Source of the DNA: Candidatus Desulfobulbus rimicarensis
Lineage (GTDB): Bacteria; Desulfobacterota; Desulfobulbia; Desulfobulbales; Desulfobulbaceae
Assembly (NCBI GenBank): GCA_008633435.1
Contig: RKSL01000002.1
Coordinates: 1-43,143 of the forward strand
DNA: 43,143 nucleotides
Direction of reading: 5' to 3'
This document shows positions 17,625-26,623 of this stretch, one piece after another; within the stretch, counting starts at the first letter, position 1, and every line of letters starts with the position of its first letter. Made by a program: the position numbers and the translations under genes. The notes under the pieces were generated by a model. That model searched no databases. It saw only the letters and a program-made list of their open reading frames with translations, and was not told where the DNA came from.

Positions 17625-18635
17625 ATGTATAAGGAATATTACGGTTTTTCGTCTCCGCCATTTGATTTAACGCCTAATCCCGAACTGGTGTATATGAGTG
17701 AAACACACAAGGAGGCCATGGCTGTTCTCCGCTATGGCGTTGTTGGGAAAAAAGGCTTTTTGGTGCTGACTGGTGAAGTGGGGACGGGTAAAACAACACT
17801 TTTGCAGTCTTTGGTTCATTCTCTTGATATGGAGGCGCACCTCTGCCTGATTAATAACCCTACCCTGACAAGAGATGAATTTTTTTCGTTTGTGGCCCGA
17901 AGCTATAATCTGCCCTGGGAACAGAATAAAGCTTTTTTTCTCATTGAGTTTGCTGAGTTTTTACAGAGATGCCGACAGAACAATGAACGGGTTTTGCTTA
18001 TCATTGATGAAGCCCATGCCATGGATGAAGATCTCCTTGAAGAGGTACGTCTGTTGTCAAATCAGGATAAAATGGGACAGGATGTGCTCTCCATCTTCCT
18101 GGTTGGACAACCAGAGCTAAATCCTCTGATGGGCAGTGACCGCTTGCTTGCGCTTCGTCAACGGGTAGGAATCCGTTTTCATCTCGAACCTTTTTCTCAA
18201 GAGGAAACCAAACAGTATATTCTGTACAGGCTGCGACAAGCCGGATCTCAACATTTTAATATTTTTTCAGAAGATGCAATAGCTTTAATTTACCAGGTAA
18301 GCAAGGGAACTCCTCGATTGATAAATATTATATGTGACCATGCCTTGTTAACTGGTTTATCACAGGGAGTACCTGTGATAAAAGCGCCGATTATCCGAGA
18401 GTGTATAAAAGAACTGCAATTTCCAGGCGAAGATACGCCTTTACCGCTACCCTCCACGCTTAAGAATGTATCAGGGGCGATGTTGTTTTCCCGAAAAGCC
18501 CTTTATATTGTGTCGGCGGTGGCAATGTTTCTGATTGGAATGGAGATTATACCCGCTACGCGTTCTTTTTCACCGTTGAGTACAATTCTACCCGAAACCT
18601 GGCTGAATTTTCTTCACCAGTTATTGGGTGTTTAG
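17625..18635 (+). CDS. ExeA/GspA-like AAA ATPase of an exopolysaccharide (XrtA-type) locus
   Basis: A 336-residue ATPase resembling ExeA/GspA and the ATPases found beside exosortase exopolysaccharide clusters. The N terminus YYGFSSPPFDLTPNPELVY is diagnostic of the family. Walker A is GEVGTGKTT (about residues 50-58) and Walker B is VLLIIDEAHAM (about 125-135). A single hydrophobic segment near the C terminus (LYIVSAVAMFLIGMEIIP) implies membrane anchoring. No ribosome-binding site is visible before the ATG. The gene follows the broken chain-length gene by 169 bp and precedes the tyrosine kinase by 10 bp. No exosortase or PEP-CTERM protein is in the window. Confidence 0.85.
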   Translation: MYKEYYGFSSPPFDLTPNPELVYMSETHKEAMAVLRYGVVGKKGFLVLTGEVGTGKTTLLQSLVHSLDMEAHLCLINNPTLTRDEFFSFVARSYNLPWEQNKAFFLIEFAEFLQRCRQNNERVLLIIDEAHAMDEDLLEEVRLLSNQDKMGQDVLSIFLVGQPELNPLMGSDRLLALRQRVGIRFHLEPFSQEETKQYILYRLRQAGSQHFNIFSEDAIALIYQVSKGTPRLINIICDHALLTGLSQGVPVIKAPIIRECIKELQFPGEDTPLPLPSTLKNVSGAMLFSRKALYIVSAVAMFLIGMEIIPATRSFSPLSTILPETWLNFLHQLLGV

Positions 18636-18645
18636 GGAGGATAAC

Positions 18646-19542
18646 GTGGGAAATGTTTTTAAAGCCTTAAAAAAGGCAGGTATGTCCAGTTCATCTGTGG
18701 AAAAGCCTGACATATCGTCCTCATTAGAAAAAGAGAAGTCGCAGAATAAGGATTCTGCTGGAAGTAGAAAACCGGAACGGTCGTTTGAACAGGAACCAAC
18801 TGCTGCTGGAGTAAGGTCTTCGTTTTCTCTTGAACGAAGTGACTGGGATGAACGGTTGACTTTGGCAACAGCGATAAATAGTTCTGTGTCAGAGAGCTTC
18901 CGTTCTTTGCGAACACGAATATTGCATCCTGAATCGAACAAAAAAATACGGTCGGTACTCGTGACCTCTGCTGTTCCTGGTGAGGGAAAAAGTTTTGTCT
19001 GTGCAAATCTCGGTATGTCTTTTGCTCAGGGGATGGATCATAGAGGCTTGTTACTTAACTGTGATTTGCGTAAACCATCTCTTGAAAAAATGTTTGGCGT
19101 TACCAATGAGTATGGTTTGGTTGATGTCTTGAAAGATGAGAAGAATGCCGAGGCCTTTGTCCGGGATGTTGGGGTTGATAAACTCCAAATTTTGCCGGCA
19201 GGACGTCCGCCTGTTAACCCTGCTGAGCTGCTTGGTTCTGAGACAATGCGACAACTGATCAAGGATCTGACAGCGCAAGACGACAAAAGAGTGCTTTTGC
19301 TTGATAGCCCCCCTTTGCATTCTGCCGCTGAAACATCGATTTTGATAAAGTATGTTGATGCTGTTGTTCTTGTTGTTCGTTATGGAAAGAGCCGGAAAGA
19401 ACACGTTCGATCAGTTGTGGACCTCATTGGTAAAGACAAGATCATTGGTGTGGTGTTCAATGCCTATGAAACGTCACCACTTGAAGAAAAAATCTTTGGT
19501 GGTCACGAAGCGCAATATGGGTATTATTATGAAGAAGAGTAA
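18646..19542 (+). CDS. Exopolysaccharide tyrosine autokinase (CpsD/BY-kinase type)
   Basis: A 298-residue cytoplasmic bacterial tyrosine kinase domain. Walker A is SAVPGEGKSF, Walker A' is LLLNCDLRKPS and Walker B is VLLLDSPPLH. The C terminus YGYYYEEE is a short tyrosine cluster for autophosphorylation. About 90 N-terminal residues are Ser/Lys/Glu rich and probably disordered. BY-kinases normally need a Wzz-type membrane partner to be activated. The only candidate here is the broken gene at 15882-17455, so regulation may be lost or supplied elsewhere. The GTG at 18646 is chosen because AGGGAGG stands 5 bases upstream. Confidence 0.9.
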   Translation: MGNVFKALKKAGMSSSSVEKPDISSSLEKEKSQNKDSAGSRKPERSFEQEPTAAGVRSSFSLERSDWDERLTLATAINSSVSESFRSLRTRILHPESNKKIRSVLVTSAVPGEGKSFVCANLGMSFAQGMDHRGLLLNCDLRKPSLEKMFGVTNEYGLVDVLKDEKNAEAFVRDVGVDKLQILPAGRPPVNPAELLGSETMRQLIKDLTAQDDKRVLLLDSPPLHSAAETSILIKYVDAVVLVVRYGKSRKEHVRSVVDLIGKDKIIGVVFNAYETSPLEEKIFGGHEAQYGYYYEEE

Positions 19543-19941
19543 AAACTGCTGTCACGCTTTGATCAGTTTTCATTATTATTCGTTATGCTGTTTTTCCTCT
19601 TTTTACTTAATTTGTCGAATTTTTCTGCAAATATTCATTTAATTTCTTTATTCATTCCAAGTGAGATTCCCTGCAAGACCTTACAGCGAATCAAACATGT
19701 TTTCTTCGCATGCTATCGGGTAAAATGCCATAACGATCCACTTATTTTTCCTTTGAGAGTTGCCCTATTTATTTTTTTATTCTATTACTCTATTTTTTAA
19801 TATTGATATAACCACTCACCTCGATTTAAGAGCGTACGGACACCATGTTGTTGTCTGTGATGCGTCAGCGCATCGTCGGCATTTAGGGTTTTGTTCTATT
19901 TTCAAGAGTACTTTCCGTACTGCTTATGTAAAGGATACTGA
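19543..19941 (+). other. 399-bp AT-rich intergenic stretch with small hairpins
   Basis: No convincing gene. A weak AAAACTG...CAGTTTT inverted repeat at 19543-19570 may end the exopolysaccharide transcript. The centre is very AT rich. Near trkA there are two short hairpins: GATGCG-TCAG-CGCATC (19859-19874) and AGTAC-TTTCC-GTACT (19907-19921). I could not match these to a known potassium or c-di-AMP riboswitch. Confidence 0.5.
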
Positions 19942-21282
19942 ATGGATCTTCTGATTTATGGAGCTACAGAACTGGGCTACATGGTTGCTCAGCGGTTGTA
20001 CCAGGAACATAGTGTTACGATCATTGACGATCTTGAGCGGTTGCCTGAGCGGTTTAACAGTCTGGATTTAAGTTTTGTCAGTGGCAGCGGGGCTGATGTT
20101 GACGCTCTAGAGCAGGCAAGGCTTGATAACTGTGAGCTGTTCATTGCCTGTTCTGATCTTGATGAAGCCAACATAGTGGCCTGCTGGACAGTGAAGAAAA
20201 TTGTCGACATTGAAACGATCTGCTTTGTCAGAACCATGGAGCTTTATAATAATCTGGTCTCTCCCAAGCAGAATCGCTACCAGACCCGATATGATATTGA
20301 TACGGTCATCTGGCCCGAACAGTTACTGACCCAGGATATCTTTAGAATTATCTCAGTGCCTGATGCCATTGATGTTGAATATTTTGTCGAGGGACGAGCT
20401 AAATTGTTTGAATACCGGCTCAAGGAAGGGTCGAAGCTCTGCGACAAACGGGTAATGGATTGCTCCTTCCCCCATAATGTTCTGATTGTGGGCATTACCC
20501 GGGATCAGAACCTCTTTATTCCGGATGGATCTACGGTGATTCAACAGGAGGACAAGGTTATCTTCATGGGCACAGGGCGGGCACTCGATAAACTTGCGGC
20601 CAGTATTTTTCAGAGCGCTTCCAGCATGAGAAGTGCAGTCCTTATAGGTGGCGGAAGTGTTGGTTTTATGCTGGCCAGCCAATTGGAGCAGGCAGGGATC
20701 AGGGTGAAACTTATAGAGCAGGATAAAAACCGTTGTCTGTATCTGGCCGATAAATTACAGAACAGTTTAATTCTCCATGGTGATGGCACTGATCTGGAAC
20801 TTCTGGAAGGCGAATCGATTGGAGAAACGGATGTCATTGTCTGTGTGACCAATAATGATGAAAAGAATCTGCTTTGCTCGCTGCTGGTAAAGCAGCTGGG
20901 TACAGACAGAAGAATTATTACCCGGGTGAGTGACGCCCGTACAGCCCAGTTGTTTGAAAAAGTTGGTATCGATGTCATTGTTTCGCCTCGGGAATCGGCG
21001 TTAACAGAGTTGCTGAACCGAGTTCAGGCTCGGGATGTTGATATTTTAGCACTGGTGGAAGGCGGTCAGGGGGAGGTTCTGCGGGTGACGTTACCCGAGG
21101 ACTTTCCGGCAACTAAAGTCATGGATATCCATTTCCAGGAACAGGCAATCATTGGCATTGTTGCCAGGGGAAGACGGATCATTATTCCCTATGGTGAAAC
21201 CTTACTCAAAGCCGGAGATCAACTTAAAATTTTCACCATGGCCGAGGATGCTGAGGCCGTCAAAAACCGGTTTGCAGTATGA
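19942..21282 (+). CDS. trkA: Trk potassium uptake regulatory protein TrkA
   Basis: The cytoplasmic NAD(H)/nucleotide-binding regulator of the TrkH potassium channel. At 446 residues it holds two tandem RCK units. Rossmann 1 starts LLIYGATELGYMVAQRL (its glycine motif is altered to GATELG) and Rossmann 2 starts AVLIGGGSVGFMLASQL near residue 230. Each is followed by a TrkA_C domain, the second ending GETLLKAGDQLKIFTMAED. The stop overlaps the trkH start by 4 bp, the usual trkA-trkH pairing. Confidence 0.95.
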   Translation: MDLLIYGATELGYMVAQRLYQEHSVTIIDDLERLPERFNSLDLSFVSGSGADVDALEQARLDNCELFIACSDLDEANIVACWTVKKIVDIETICFVRTMELYNNLVSPKQNRYQTRYDIDTVIWPEQLLTQDIFRIISVPDAIDVEYFVEGRAKLFEYRLKEGSKLCDKRVMDCSFPHNVLIVGITRDQNLFIPDGSTVIQQEDKVIFMGTGRALDKLAASIFQSASSMRSAVLIGGGSVGFMLASQLEQAGIRVKLIEQDKNRCLYLADKLQNSLILHGDGTDLELLEGESIGETDVIVCVTNNDEKNLLCSLLVKQLGTDRRIITRVSDARTAQLFEKVGIDVIVSPRESALTELLNRVQARDVDILALVEGGQGEVLRVTLPEDFPATKVMDIHFQEQAIIGIVARGRRIIIPYGETLLKAGDQLKIFTMAEDAEAVKNRFAV

Positions 21283-22739
21283 GGATAATTGATATCTGTA
21301 ATGCCCTGGGGATCATTTTGGTGGCTTTTGGAGTCATCATGCTCACCCCCTTGCTGGTTGCGCTGTTTGAACAGGATTATACCAGCATTTTCCCCTTTAT
21401 AGTAGCGGCGACGACCTCCGTCTGTTGTGGTCTGCTGCTCCAGAAGTATGGTGGGTTTTCCCGTAATTTTGATAATATCAAACGGGGCGAAGGTTTTTTG
21501 ATTGTTACTCTCTCCTGGGTGGTGACCGGAGCCATGGGCGCAATTCCCTATCTTTTTTTTGGTCTCTCCCCTGTGGATGCATACTTTGAATCGGTTTCCG
21601 GGACAACAACTACCGGTTCAACTATTCTCACAGATTTTTCGCTTTACCCCGACATCTTTTTTTTCTGGCGAAGTCTGAGCCAGTGGTTGGGGGGGATGGG
21701 GATTATTGTTCTTTTTGTGGCGATTCTTCCCCAGTTTTCCGTGGCTGGACGACAGATGTTTTTTGCTGAGGCTCCCGGGCCGACAGAAGAAAAAGTCACT
21801 CCCCGCATTGCCCATACCGCAAAGGCCCTCTGGTTTATTTATGCGCTGCTGACGCTGGTGGAAATTGTGTGCTTGTCAGGGGTTGGCATGCCTGTGTTTG
21901 ATGCAGTGTGCAATTCCATGTCGACCATGGCAGCAGGTGGGTTTTCACCTAACGGGTTGTCCATCATGGGGTATGAAAATAATGCGGCAACCTGGATTAT
22001 TACGCTGTTCATGGTGCTTGCCGGTAGTAACTATGCACTGCAGTATCGAATGGTGGCCCAGCGGAAGCCCTTCGCTCTTGTCCAAAGCGAGGAGTTTCGC
22101 TTTTATTGCCTGGTGGCGGTATTGTGTTCTGCAGGGTTGGTTGTTGCCTTGATGGCTGGCCATTTTTATGGATTTGGCGATGCGGTGCGCGAGAGTTTGT
22201 TTCAGATTTTTTCAGTAATAACCACCACCGGGTTTTCTTCGGCTGATTTTGCCCTGTGGACAGTTGCAGCCCAGACGTTTTTATTTACTGTTATGTTGGT
22301 TGGTGGCTGTGCTGGCTCTGCCGGTGGCGGGGTCAAGGCGATTCGGGTGTTGTTTTGTTTTAAATATCTGAAACGGGAAATAACACAGATAATTCATCCC
22401 CAAGCCGTCTTGCCCATTAAGATTGACAAAAAGAGTGTTGATAGCGATGTTCAGCGTCAGATTCTTGGTTTTCTACTCTTCTATTTGGTGTTGCTGGTGT
22501 TTTCTTCCCTTGCTGTGACATTTATTGAAGGAGACGCTGCTGTCGGGCTGGTTGGCACCGCTGCCACCATTGGCAATATTGGCCCAGGATTTGGCGAGAT
22601 TGGTCCCATGGGGAGTTTTGGCGGCCTGTCACCGCTCACAAAAATAATTTTTATTATTAATATGATTGTTGGCCGACTGGAATTGATCCCCTTTCTGGCC
22701 ATGTTGCACCCCGATTTCTGGAGCTTTAGAAAAGCTTGA
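21279..22739 (+). CDS. trkH: Trk potassium uptake channel TrkH
   Basis: The membrane pore of the Trk system. The 486-residue protein has the four-fold membrane-pore-membrane repeat. Filter loops are visible as TTTTGSTIL, STMAAGGFSPNG, TTTGFSSADF and ATIGNIGPGFG, each with the filter glycine. It is translated with trkA through an ATGA overlap. The final pore helix is followed by NMIVGRLELIPFLAMLHP, typical of TrkH C termini. Confidence 0.96.
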   Translation: MRIIDICNALGIILVAFGVIMLTPLLVALFEQDYTSIFPFIVAATTSVCCGLLLQKYGGFSRNFDNIKRGEGFLIVTLSWVVTGAMGAIPYLFFGLSPVDAYFESVSGTTTTGSTILTDFSLYPDIFFFWRSLSQWLGGMGIIVLFVAILPQFSVAGRQMFFAEAPGPTEEKVTPRIAHTAKALWFIYALLTLVEIVCLSGVGMPVFDAVCNSMSTMAAGGFSPNGLSIMGYENNAATWIITLFMVLAGSNYALQYRMVAQRKPFALVQSEEFRFYCLVAVLCSAGLVVALMAGHFYGFGDAVRESLFQIFSVITTTGFSSADFALWTVAAQTFLFTVMLVGGCAGSAGGGVKAIRVLFCFKYLKREITQIIHPQAVLPIKIDKKSVDSDVQRQILGFLLFYLVLLVFSSLAVTFIEGDAAVGLVGTAATIGNIGPGFGEIGPMGSFGGLSPLTKIIFIINMIVGRLELIPFLAMLHPDFWSFRKA

Positions 22740-22756
22740 AACTGTGGGCTTGCGGT

Positions 22757-23671
22757 TTACTGTTGGTGCGACTCCAGGGTTTTGATCAATGCGCACAGGG
22801 TTTGGTTTATCGGTGTTTTGATACCATGAGCTCTTGCCAGCCGTACAATGTAGCCGTTAATGGCGTCAATTTCTGTTAAACGACCCGCATCAATATCCTG
22901 GCCCATGGATGAGCGGTTGGTGGCTGTTGCCCGGGCAATTGTAAAGACGTGTTCCAGGGCATCCGGTTCAACTGGAATCTGATATGCCTTTGCCACCTCC
23001 AATGCCTCTTTGACCACCAGTCTGACCAGATTCTCTGTTTCAGCCAGATCAACCAGTTCACCGTTTCTGATTCCTGTCAGGGCGGTAATGGCGTTTATAC
23101 CTACATTGGCAAAGAGTTTGCGCCAAAGCACAGGCTTGATCTCTGTTGTTATGGTGGTGTCGATTGCCGCATCGTTGAACATGGTTGCCACGTCACCAAG
23201 GAGCGGGTGTGTTGCTCCCTCCCACATGCCTATGCTGGTTTTTCCCGTACCTGAATGCTGTATTTTTCCCGGCCCAAGAAGCATTGCGCCTTGAGCTGTT
23301 GTACCGCATATTACCTGCCCTTCACCAACGGCCGTGGCCAGAATTTCAGCATTGCCCATACCGTTTTGCAGAGTGAGGATTGCCCCGTGTCGGCCAATCA
23401 GTCCGGCAGCAGTTGCGGCTGCTTTGCTGGTCTGGGCGTGTTTGACAAAAACAAGGGCAAGATCAGTGGAGCTGATCTCTGCCGGATCAATGGTGGCCTG
23501 AACCGGGATGTAACGTTGTTGGCCATTGGAGGTTATGGAAACCCCCAGTTCATTAAGTGACTTGACATGTTCTTTCCATATATCAAGCAGGTACACGTTT
23601 GCTCCAGCCTCTGCCAGCAGGCCGCCAAACAGGCAGCCCATGGCTCCTGATCCGATAACAGTAATATTCAT
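22757..23671 (-). CDS. 2-dehydropantoate 2-reductase-like protein (PanE/ApbA family)
   Basis: A 304-residue NADPH-dependent reductase of the ketopantoate reductase family. The N-terminal Rossmann motif is VIGSGAMGCLFGGLLAEAG, and the catalytic-lysine region KPVLWRKLFANVGINAITAL lies near residues 170-190. The family's C-terminal helical segment TEIDAINGYIVRLARAHG is present. I start at the ATG at 23671, since upstream in-frame starts run into the dctM gene. It lies 26 bp after dctM on the same strand, so it may reduce a 2-oxo acid imported by the TRAP system rather than serve only in pantothenate synthesis. Confidence 0.85.
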   Translation of the reverse strand: MNITVIGSGAMGCLFGGLLAEAGANVYLLDIWKEHVKSLNELGVSITSNGQQRYIPVQATIDPAEISSTDLALVFVKHAQTSKAAATAAGLIGRHGAILTLQNGMGNAEILATAVGEGQVICGTTAQGAMLLGPGKIQHSGTGKTSIGMWEGATHPLLGDVATMFNDAAIDTTITTEIKPVLWRKLFANVGINAITALTGIRNGELVDLAETENLVRLVVKEALEVAKAYQIPVEPDALEHVFTIARATATNRSSMGQDIDAGRLTEIDAINGYIVRLARAHGIKTPINQTLCALIKTLESHQQ

Positions 23672-23697
23672 GATTTTTGAGGTCTGTTTCACGTTGT

Positions 23698-24978
23698 TTA
23701 AGGAGAAACCAGCCTGGCCATCCACATGGTTAATGGCGGATAAAAGCTTATTATCAGCAAATCAACAAGAAGAATGGCCAGAAAGGGCAGTACCCGTCGG
23801 CTGACTGCGCTGATGGTGTCTCCGGAAATAGAGCAGGAAACGATCAGGCAAATCCCCATGGGTGGTGTCAGCATACCGATGGCCAGATTTGTGACCACAA
23901 TGACCCCGAGCTGGATAATATCAATATGCAGGGCCGGTACCATGGCCGTAATCATGGGAACCAGCAGGATCAGCGAGGCTGTGGTTTCAATGAATGTACC
24001 GGCAATGAGCAGTACCAGGTTGATAAGCAGGATGAGTATTGCAGGGTTATCAGTGATTGCCAGTAATCCTCCGGCAAGCTGCGCCGGGATATTTTCAATG
24101 GCGGCAATCCAGCTGAAAATCGAGGCCATGGCAATGATAAACATGACAATAGCGGAGGTCACGGCTCCTTCTCTGAACAGGGGAAAAAGGTCACTGATCT
24201 GGATGGTACGATACACACAAACGCCAAGTAAAAGGGCGTAGAATACAGCAATGGCAGCAGATTCGGTTGCCGTAAAAACACCGCTGAGAATCCCGCCTAA
24301 GATGATAATTGGTGCACCAAGAGCCAGGGTCGCCCGGGAAAATGCTGTTTTAAGTTGGCCAAAAGAAAACTGGGTAACCGCAGAGTATCCGTGCTTGAGC
24401 GAAATCAGGGTTGAGATGGTGATCAGGGATACCCCTATGAGTATGCCAGGCAGGATTCCTGCGGCAAAGAGGCGGCCAATGGAAGCACCAGTGAGAAAGC
24501 CAAAGATAATCATCGGAATAGACGGTGGGATAATAACACCAATCGAGCCACCGGAAGCCTGCACCGCCGCAGCAAAATCAGAAGCATAGCCGGTTCGTTT
24601 CATAGCCGGGATGAGCACTGTGCCCACTGCTGCTGCATCAGCTGCCGCTGATCCTGAAATACCGGCAAAAAACATCGCAGCCACAATGGTGACTGCGGCA
24701 AGGCCTCCGGGCAGCCAACCAACAAGGCTGTTGGCAAAGTCGATGAGTCGTTTGCTTATCCCCCCGGCTTCCATGAGCACTCCGGCAAACATGAACAGGG
24801 GAACAGCCATCAGGTGAAACGAATCCGTTCCTGAAAACATGCGCTGGGCAATCATCATCAGGGGAAAATCTCCCTGCAAAATCAGGGCAAGCACGGAACT
24901 TGCGCCAATGGCAATGGCTATAGGGGTGTTGATGGCAAAGAAAAAAAGGAGTGCCAGCAGGAGGATTTCCGTGGTCAT
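23698..24978 (-). CDS. TRAP transporter large permease DctM
   Basis: The sodium-coupled membrane transport subunit of a tripartite ATP-independent periplasmic transporter. Its 426 residues are nearly all hydrophobic, with about 11-12 membrane segments. Family segments include FMFAGVLMEAGGISKRLIDF, the paired inverted repeat structure, and LTPPMGICLIVSCSISGDT near the C terminus. The start overlaps the dctQ stop by 4 bp. The order P-Q-M on the minus strand is standard. The substrate is not readable, though acidic 2-oxo acids or C4-dicarboxylates are usual for this group. Confidence 0.95.
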   Translation of the reverse strand: MTTEILLLALLFFFAINTPIAIAIGASSVLALILQGDFPLMMIAQRMFSGTDSFHLMAVPLFMFAGVLMEAGGISKRLIDFANSLVGWLPGGLAAVTIVAAMFFAGISGSAAADAAAVGTVLIPAMKRTGYASDFAAAVQASGGSIGVIIPPSIPMIIFGFLTGASIGRLFAAGILPGILIGVSLITISTLISLKHGYSAVTQFSFGQLKTAFSRATLALGAPIIILGGILSGVFTATESAAIAVFYALLLGVCVYRTIQISDLFPLFREGAVTSAIVMFIIAMASIFSWIAAIENIPAQLAGGLLAITDNPAILILLINLVLLIAGTFIETTASLILLVPMITAMVPALHIDIIQLGVIVVTNLAIGMLTPPMGICLIVSCSISGDTISAVSRRVLPFLAILLVDLLIISFYPPLTMWMARLVSP

Positions 24979-25457
24979 GGCTGGTCTTCCTCTCTTGAGT
25001 TGAGAAGAAAATTAAGTGCCAGGAGAAAGAGTACAGCCCCGCACAGGGGAATTACAGCAAGAATTACCCACTTGGGGATGGAAAGTGCCGGGGTTATCTG
25101 GAACCGTATAAACCAGGCAAACCGGCTTCCTGCGATCACCATAATCAATCCCATGGTCATGGTGACACCATGGACGAGTTTTCGGGTATACTGCCTGGCG
25201 CAAGGTGTCAGGCGACTGGTTAACAGGTCAACGCCTGGGTGAAGGCTGCGGTAATAGGCGACGTTGGCCCCGATAAAACTAAGCCATACCAGCATATAAC
25301 GGGCGAGTTCTTCTGACCAGAATAGCGACGAGTTGAGCAGGTAACGGCAAAAGACCTGCATGATCACAAGCAGAGCCATGGTAATCCCCAGTACAGAGAG
25401 CAGGAATTCCTGCCCTCTGTTCAGGGATTTGCAAAGAGTTTGTAATGCCTTGGACAC
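24975..25457 (-). CDS. TRAP transporter small permease DctQ
   Basis: A 160-residue membrane protein with four predicted membrane segments (about residues 18-38, 50-70, 90-112, 130-152). The DctQ pattern VFCRYLLNSSLFWSEELARYMLVW is present (shown in part: RYLLNSSLFWSEELARY). It forms the membrane complex with DctM, whose gene it overlaps by ATGA. Confidence 0.93.
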   Translation of the reverse strand: MSKALQTLCKSLNRGQEFLLSVLGITMALLVIMQVFCRYLLNSSLFWSEELARYMLVWLSFIGANVAYYRSLHPGVDLLTSRLTPCARQYTRKLVHGVTMTMGLIMVIAGSRFAWFIRFQITPALSIPKWVILAVIPLCGAVLFLLALNFLLNSREEDQP

Positions 25458-25520
25458 GGAAGACGATGGCTGCAGGTGGTCTGCTTATACACTATTTTTA
25501 TACAACAGACAGGTCTGCAT

Positions 25521-26507
25521 TTATTTGGTAGCAGCCAGGATTTTAAGGAGCAGAGCATGAACTTTTGGTTCCTTGAAAAGCTCCATATCTTTTAAGTCGG
25601 CAACCTTTTCACGAAAGGAAGCAAGATCAGGGTGTTCTTCAATGATCATACCCTTTTCCTTGAGCAGAGCCAGTCGTGCGCCGTCTTTATCGCGGTTGTC
25701 CTTGCGCTGGTAGATGGCAGCGTCTTTCATGGCCTGCTGGATCAGCTTTTGGTCTTTGGGCGAAAGTGTTTTCCACCAGATCATTGAGGCCACATCAATA
25801 TGGGGAGAGTAGACGTGGCGGGTCATGGTCATGTATTTCTGGATTTCATAAAACTTATACACCTCCATCACCCAGAGAGGATTTTCCTGGCCATCGATGA
25901 CCCCTTGTTCAAGTTCCGTATAAATGGGCCAGGGCATCGGGGTAGGGTTGGCTCCAAGGGCTGACCAGATAGCCTTGTGCAGCGGAGAGGCCATCACCCT
26001 GATTTTTAAGCCGGAAATATCAGCGGCACTGAGCACCGCATGCTTGTTGTTGGTCAGGTTGCGAAAACCATTTTCTGAAAAGCACAGACCTTTAAAGCCA
26101 ACAGTTGCCAGATCCTCAAGAATCTCCTGGCCCAGAGGGCCGTCAAGAATTGCATCGGCCTGGGTTGAGTCTTTAAACAGAAAGGGATAATTGATAACCC
26201 TGGCTATGGGGTCAAAGGTGTCAAACGGGCCACCGGTGATAACGCCCAGCTGGATGGTGTTCATCTGAATCTGCTGGAGAATTTCTGTTTCGTTACCAAT
26301 GGATTTGGAATGATATATCTTGACGGTAAAATCCTTGTTTGACCGTTGTTCGACAAGCTCTTTAAACTTTTCAGCTACAATATTCTGGGCAGAACCGGGT
26401 TTGGTGACAACGCCAAGTTTAATGGTCTGCTCTGCCTGAACACGCGGGGGCATCCCCAAGAGAATAAGTAGGGCAGTGAGTACGGGTAAAAAGCATCTTT
26501 TCATCAT
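25521..26507 (-). CDS. TRAP transporter substrate-binding protein DctP
   Basis: The periplasmic solute receptor that feeds DctQM. The 328-residue protein has a Sec signal (FLPVLTALLILLGMPPRVQA, cleavage before EQTIKLG) followed by the DctP fold. The family arginine that binds the substrate carboxylate lies in the segment GLKIRVMASPLHKAIW, and ELEQGVIDGQENPL is the conserved hinge. The ATG at 26507, or the next ATG 3 bases later, follows GAGGAAGAG, a good ribosome-binding site. The gap to dctQ is 63 bp and to prmA upstream 116 bp, so it may have its own promoter. Confidence 0.93.
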   Translation of the reverse strand: MMKRCFLPVLTALLILLGMPPRVQAEQTIKLGVVTKPGSAQNIVAEKFKELVEQRSNKDFTVKIYHSKSIGNETEILQQIQMNTIQLGVITGGPFDTFDPIARVINYPFLFKDSTQADAILDGPLGQEILEDLATVGFKGLCFSENGFRNLTNNKHAVLSAADISGLKIRVMASPLHKAIWSALGANPTPMPWPIYTELEQGVIDGQENPLWVMEVYKFYEIQKYMTMTRHVYSPHIDVASMIWWKTLSPKDQKLIQQAMKDAAIYQRKDNRDKDGARLALLKEKGMIIEEHPDLASFREKVADLKDMELFKEPKVHALLLKILAATK

Positions 26508-26623
26508 CTCTTCCTCAAATTGTGTAGAAATATATTGGCCGTTTGCGCAAATCATGCCCGTTCCGGCTGACAGCAATGAAATATACTGTGTGAAAAAATT
26601 GGTGTAAACCTGAAAATCAACGG

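Noticed and set aside
19585-19800. Hydrophobic 71-codon frame after the tyrosine kinase
   Set aside because: Its Phe/Leu/Ile content is what AT-rich DNA gives by chance, and there is no ribosome-binding site.
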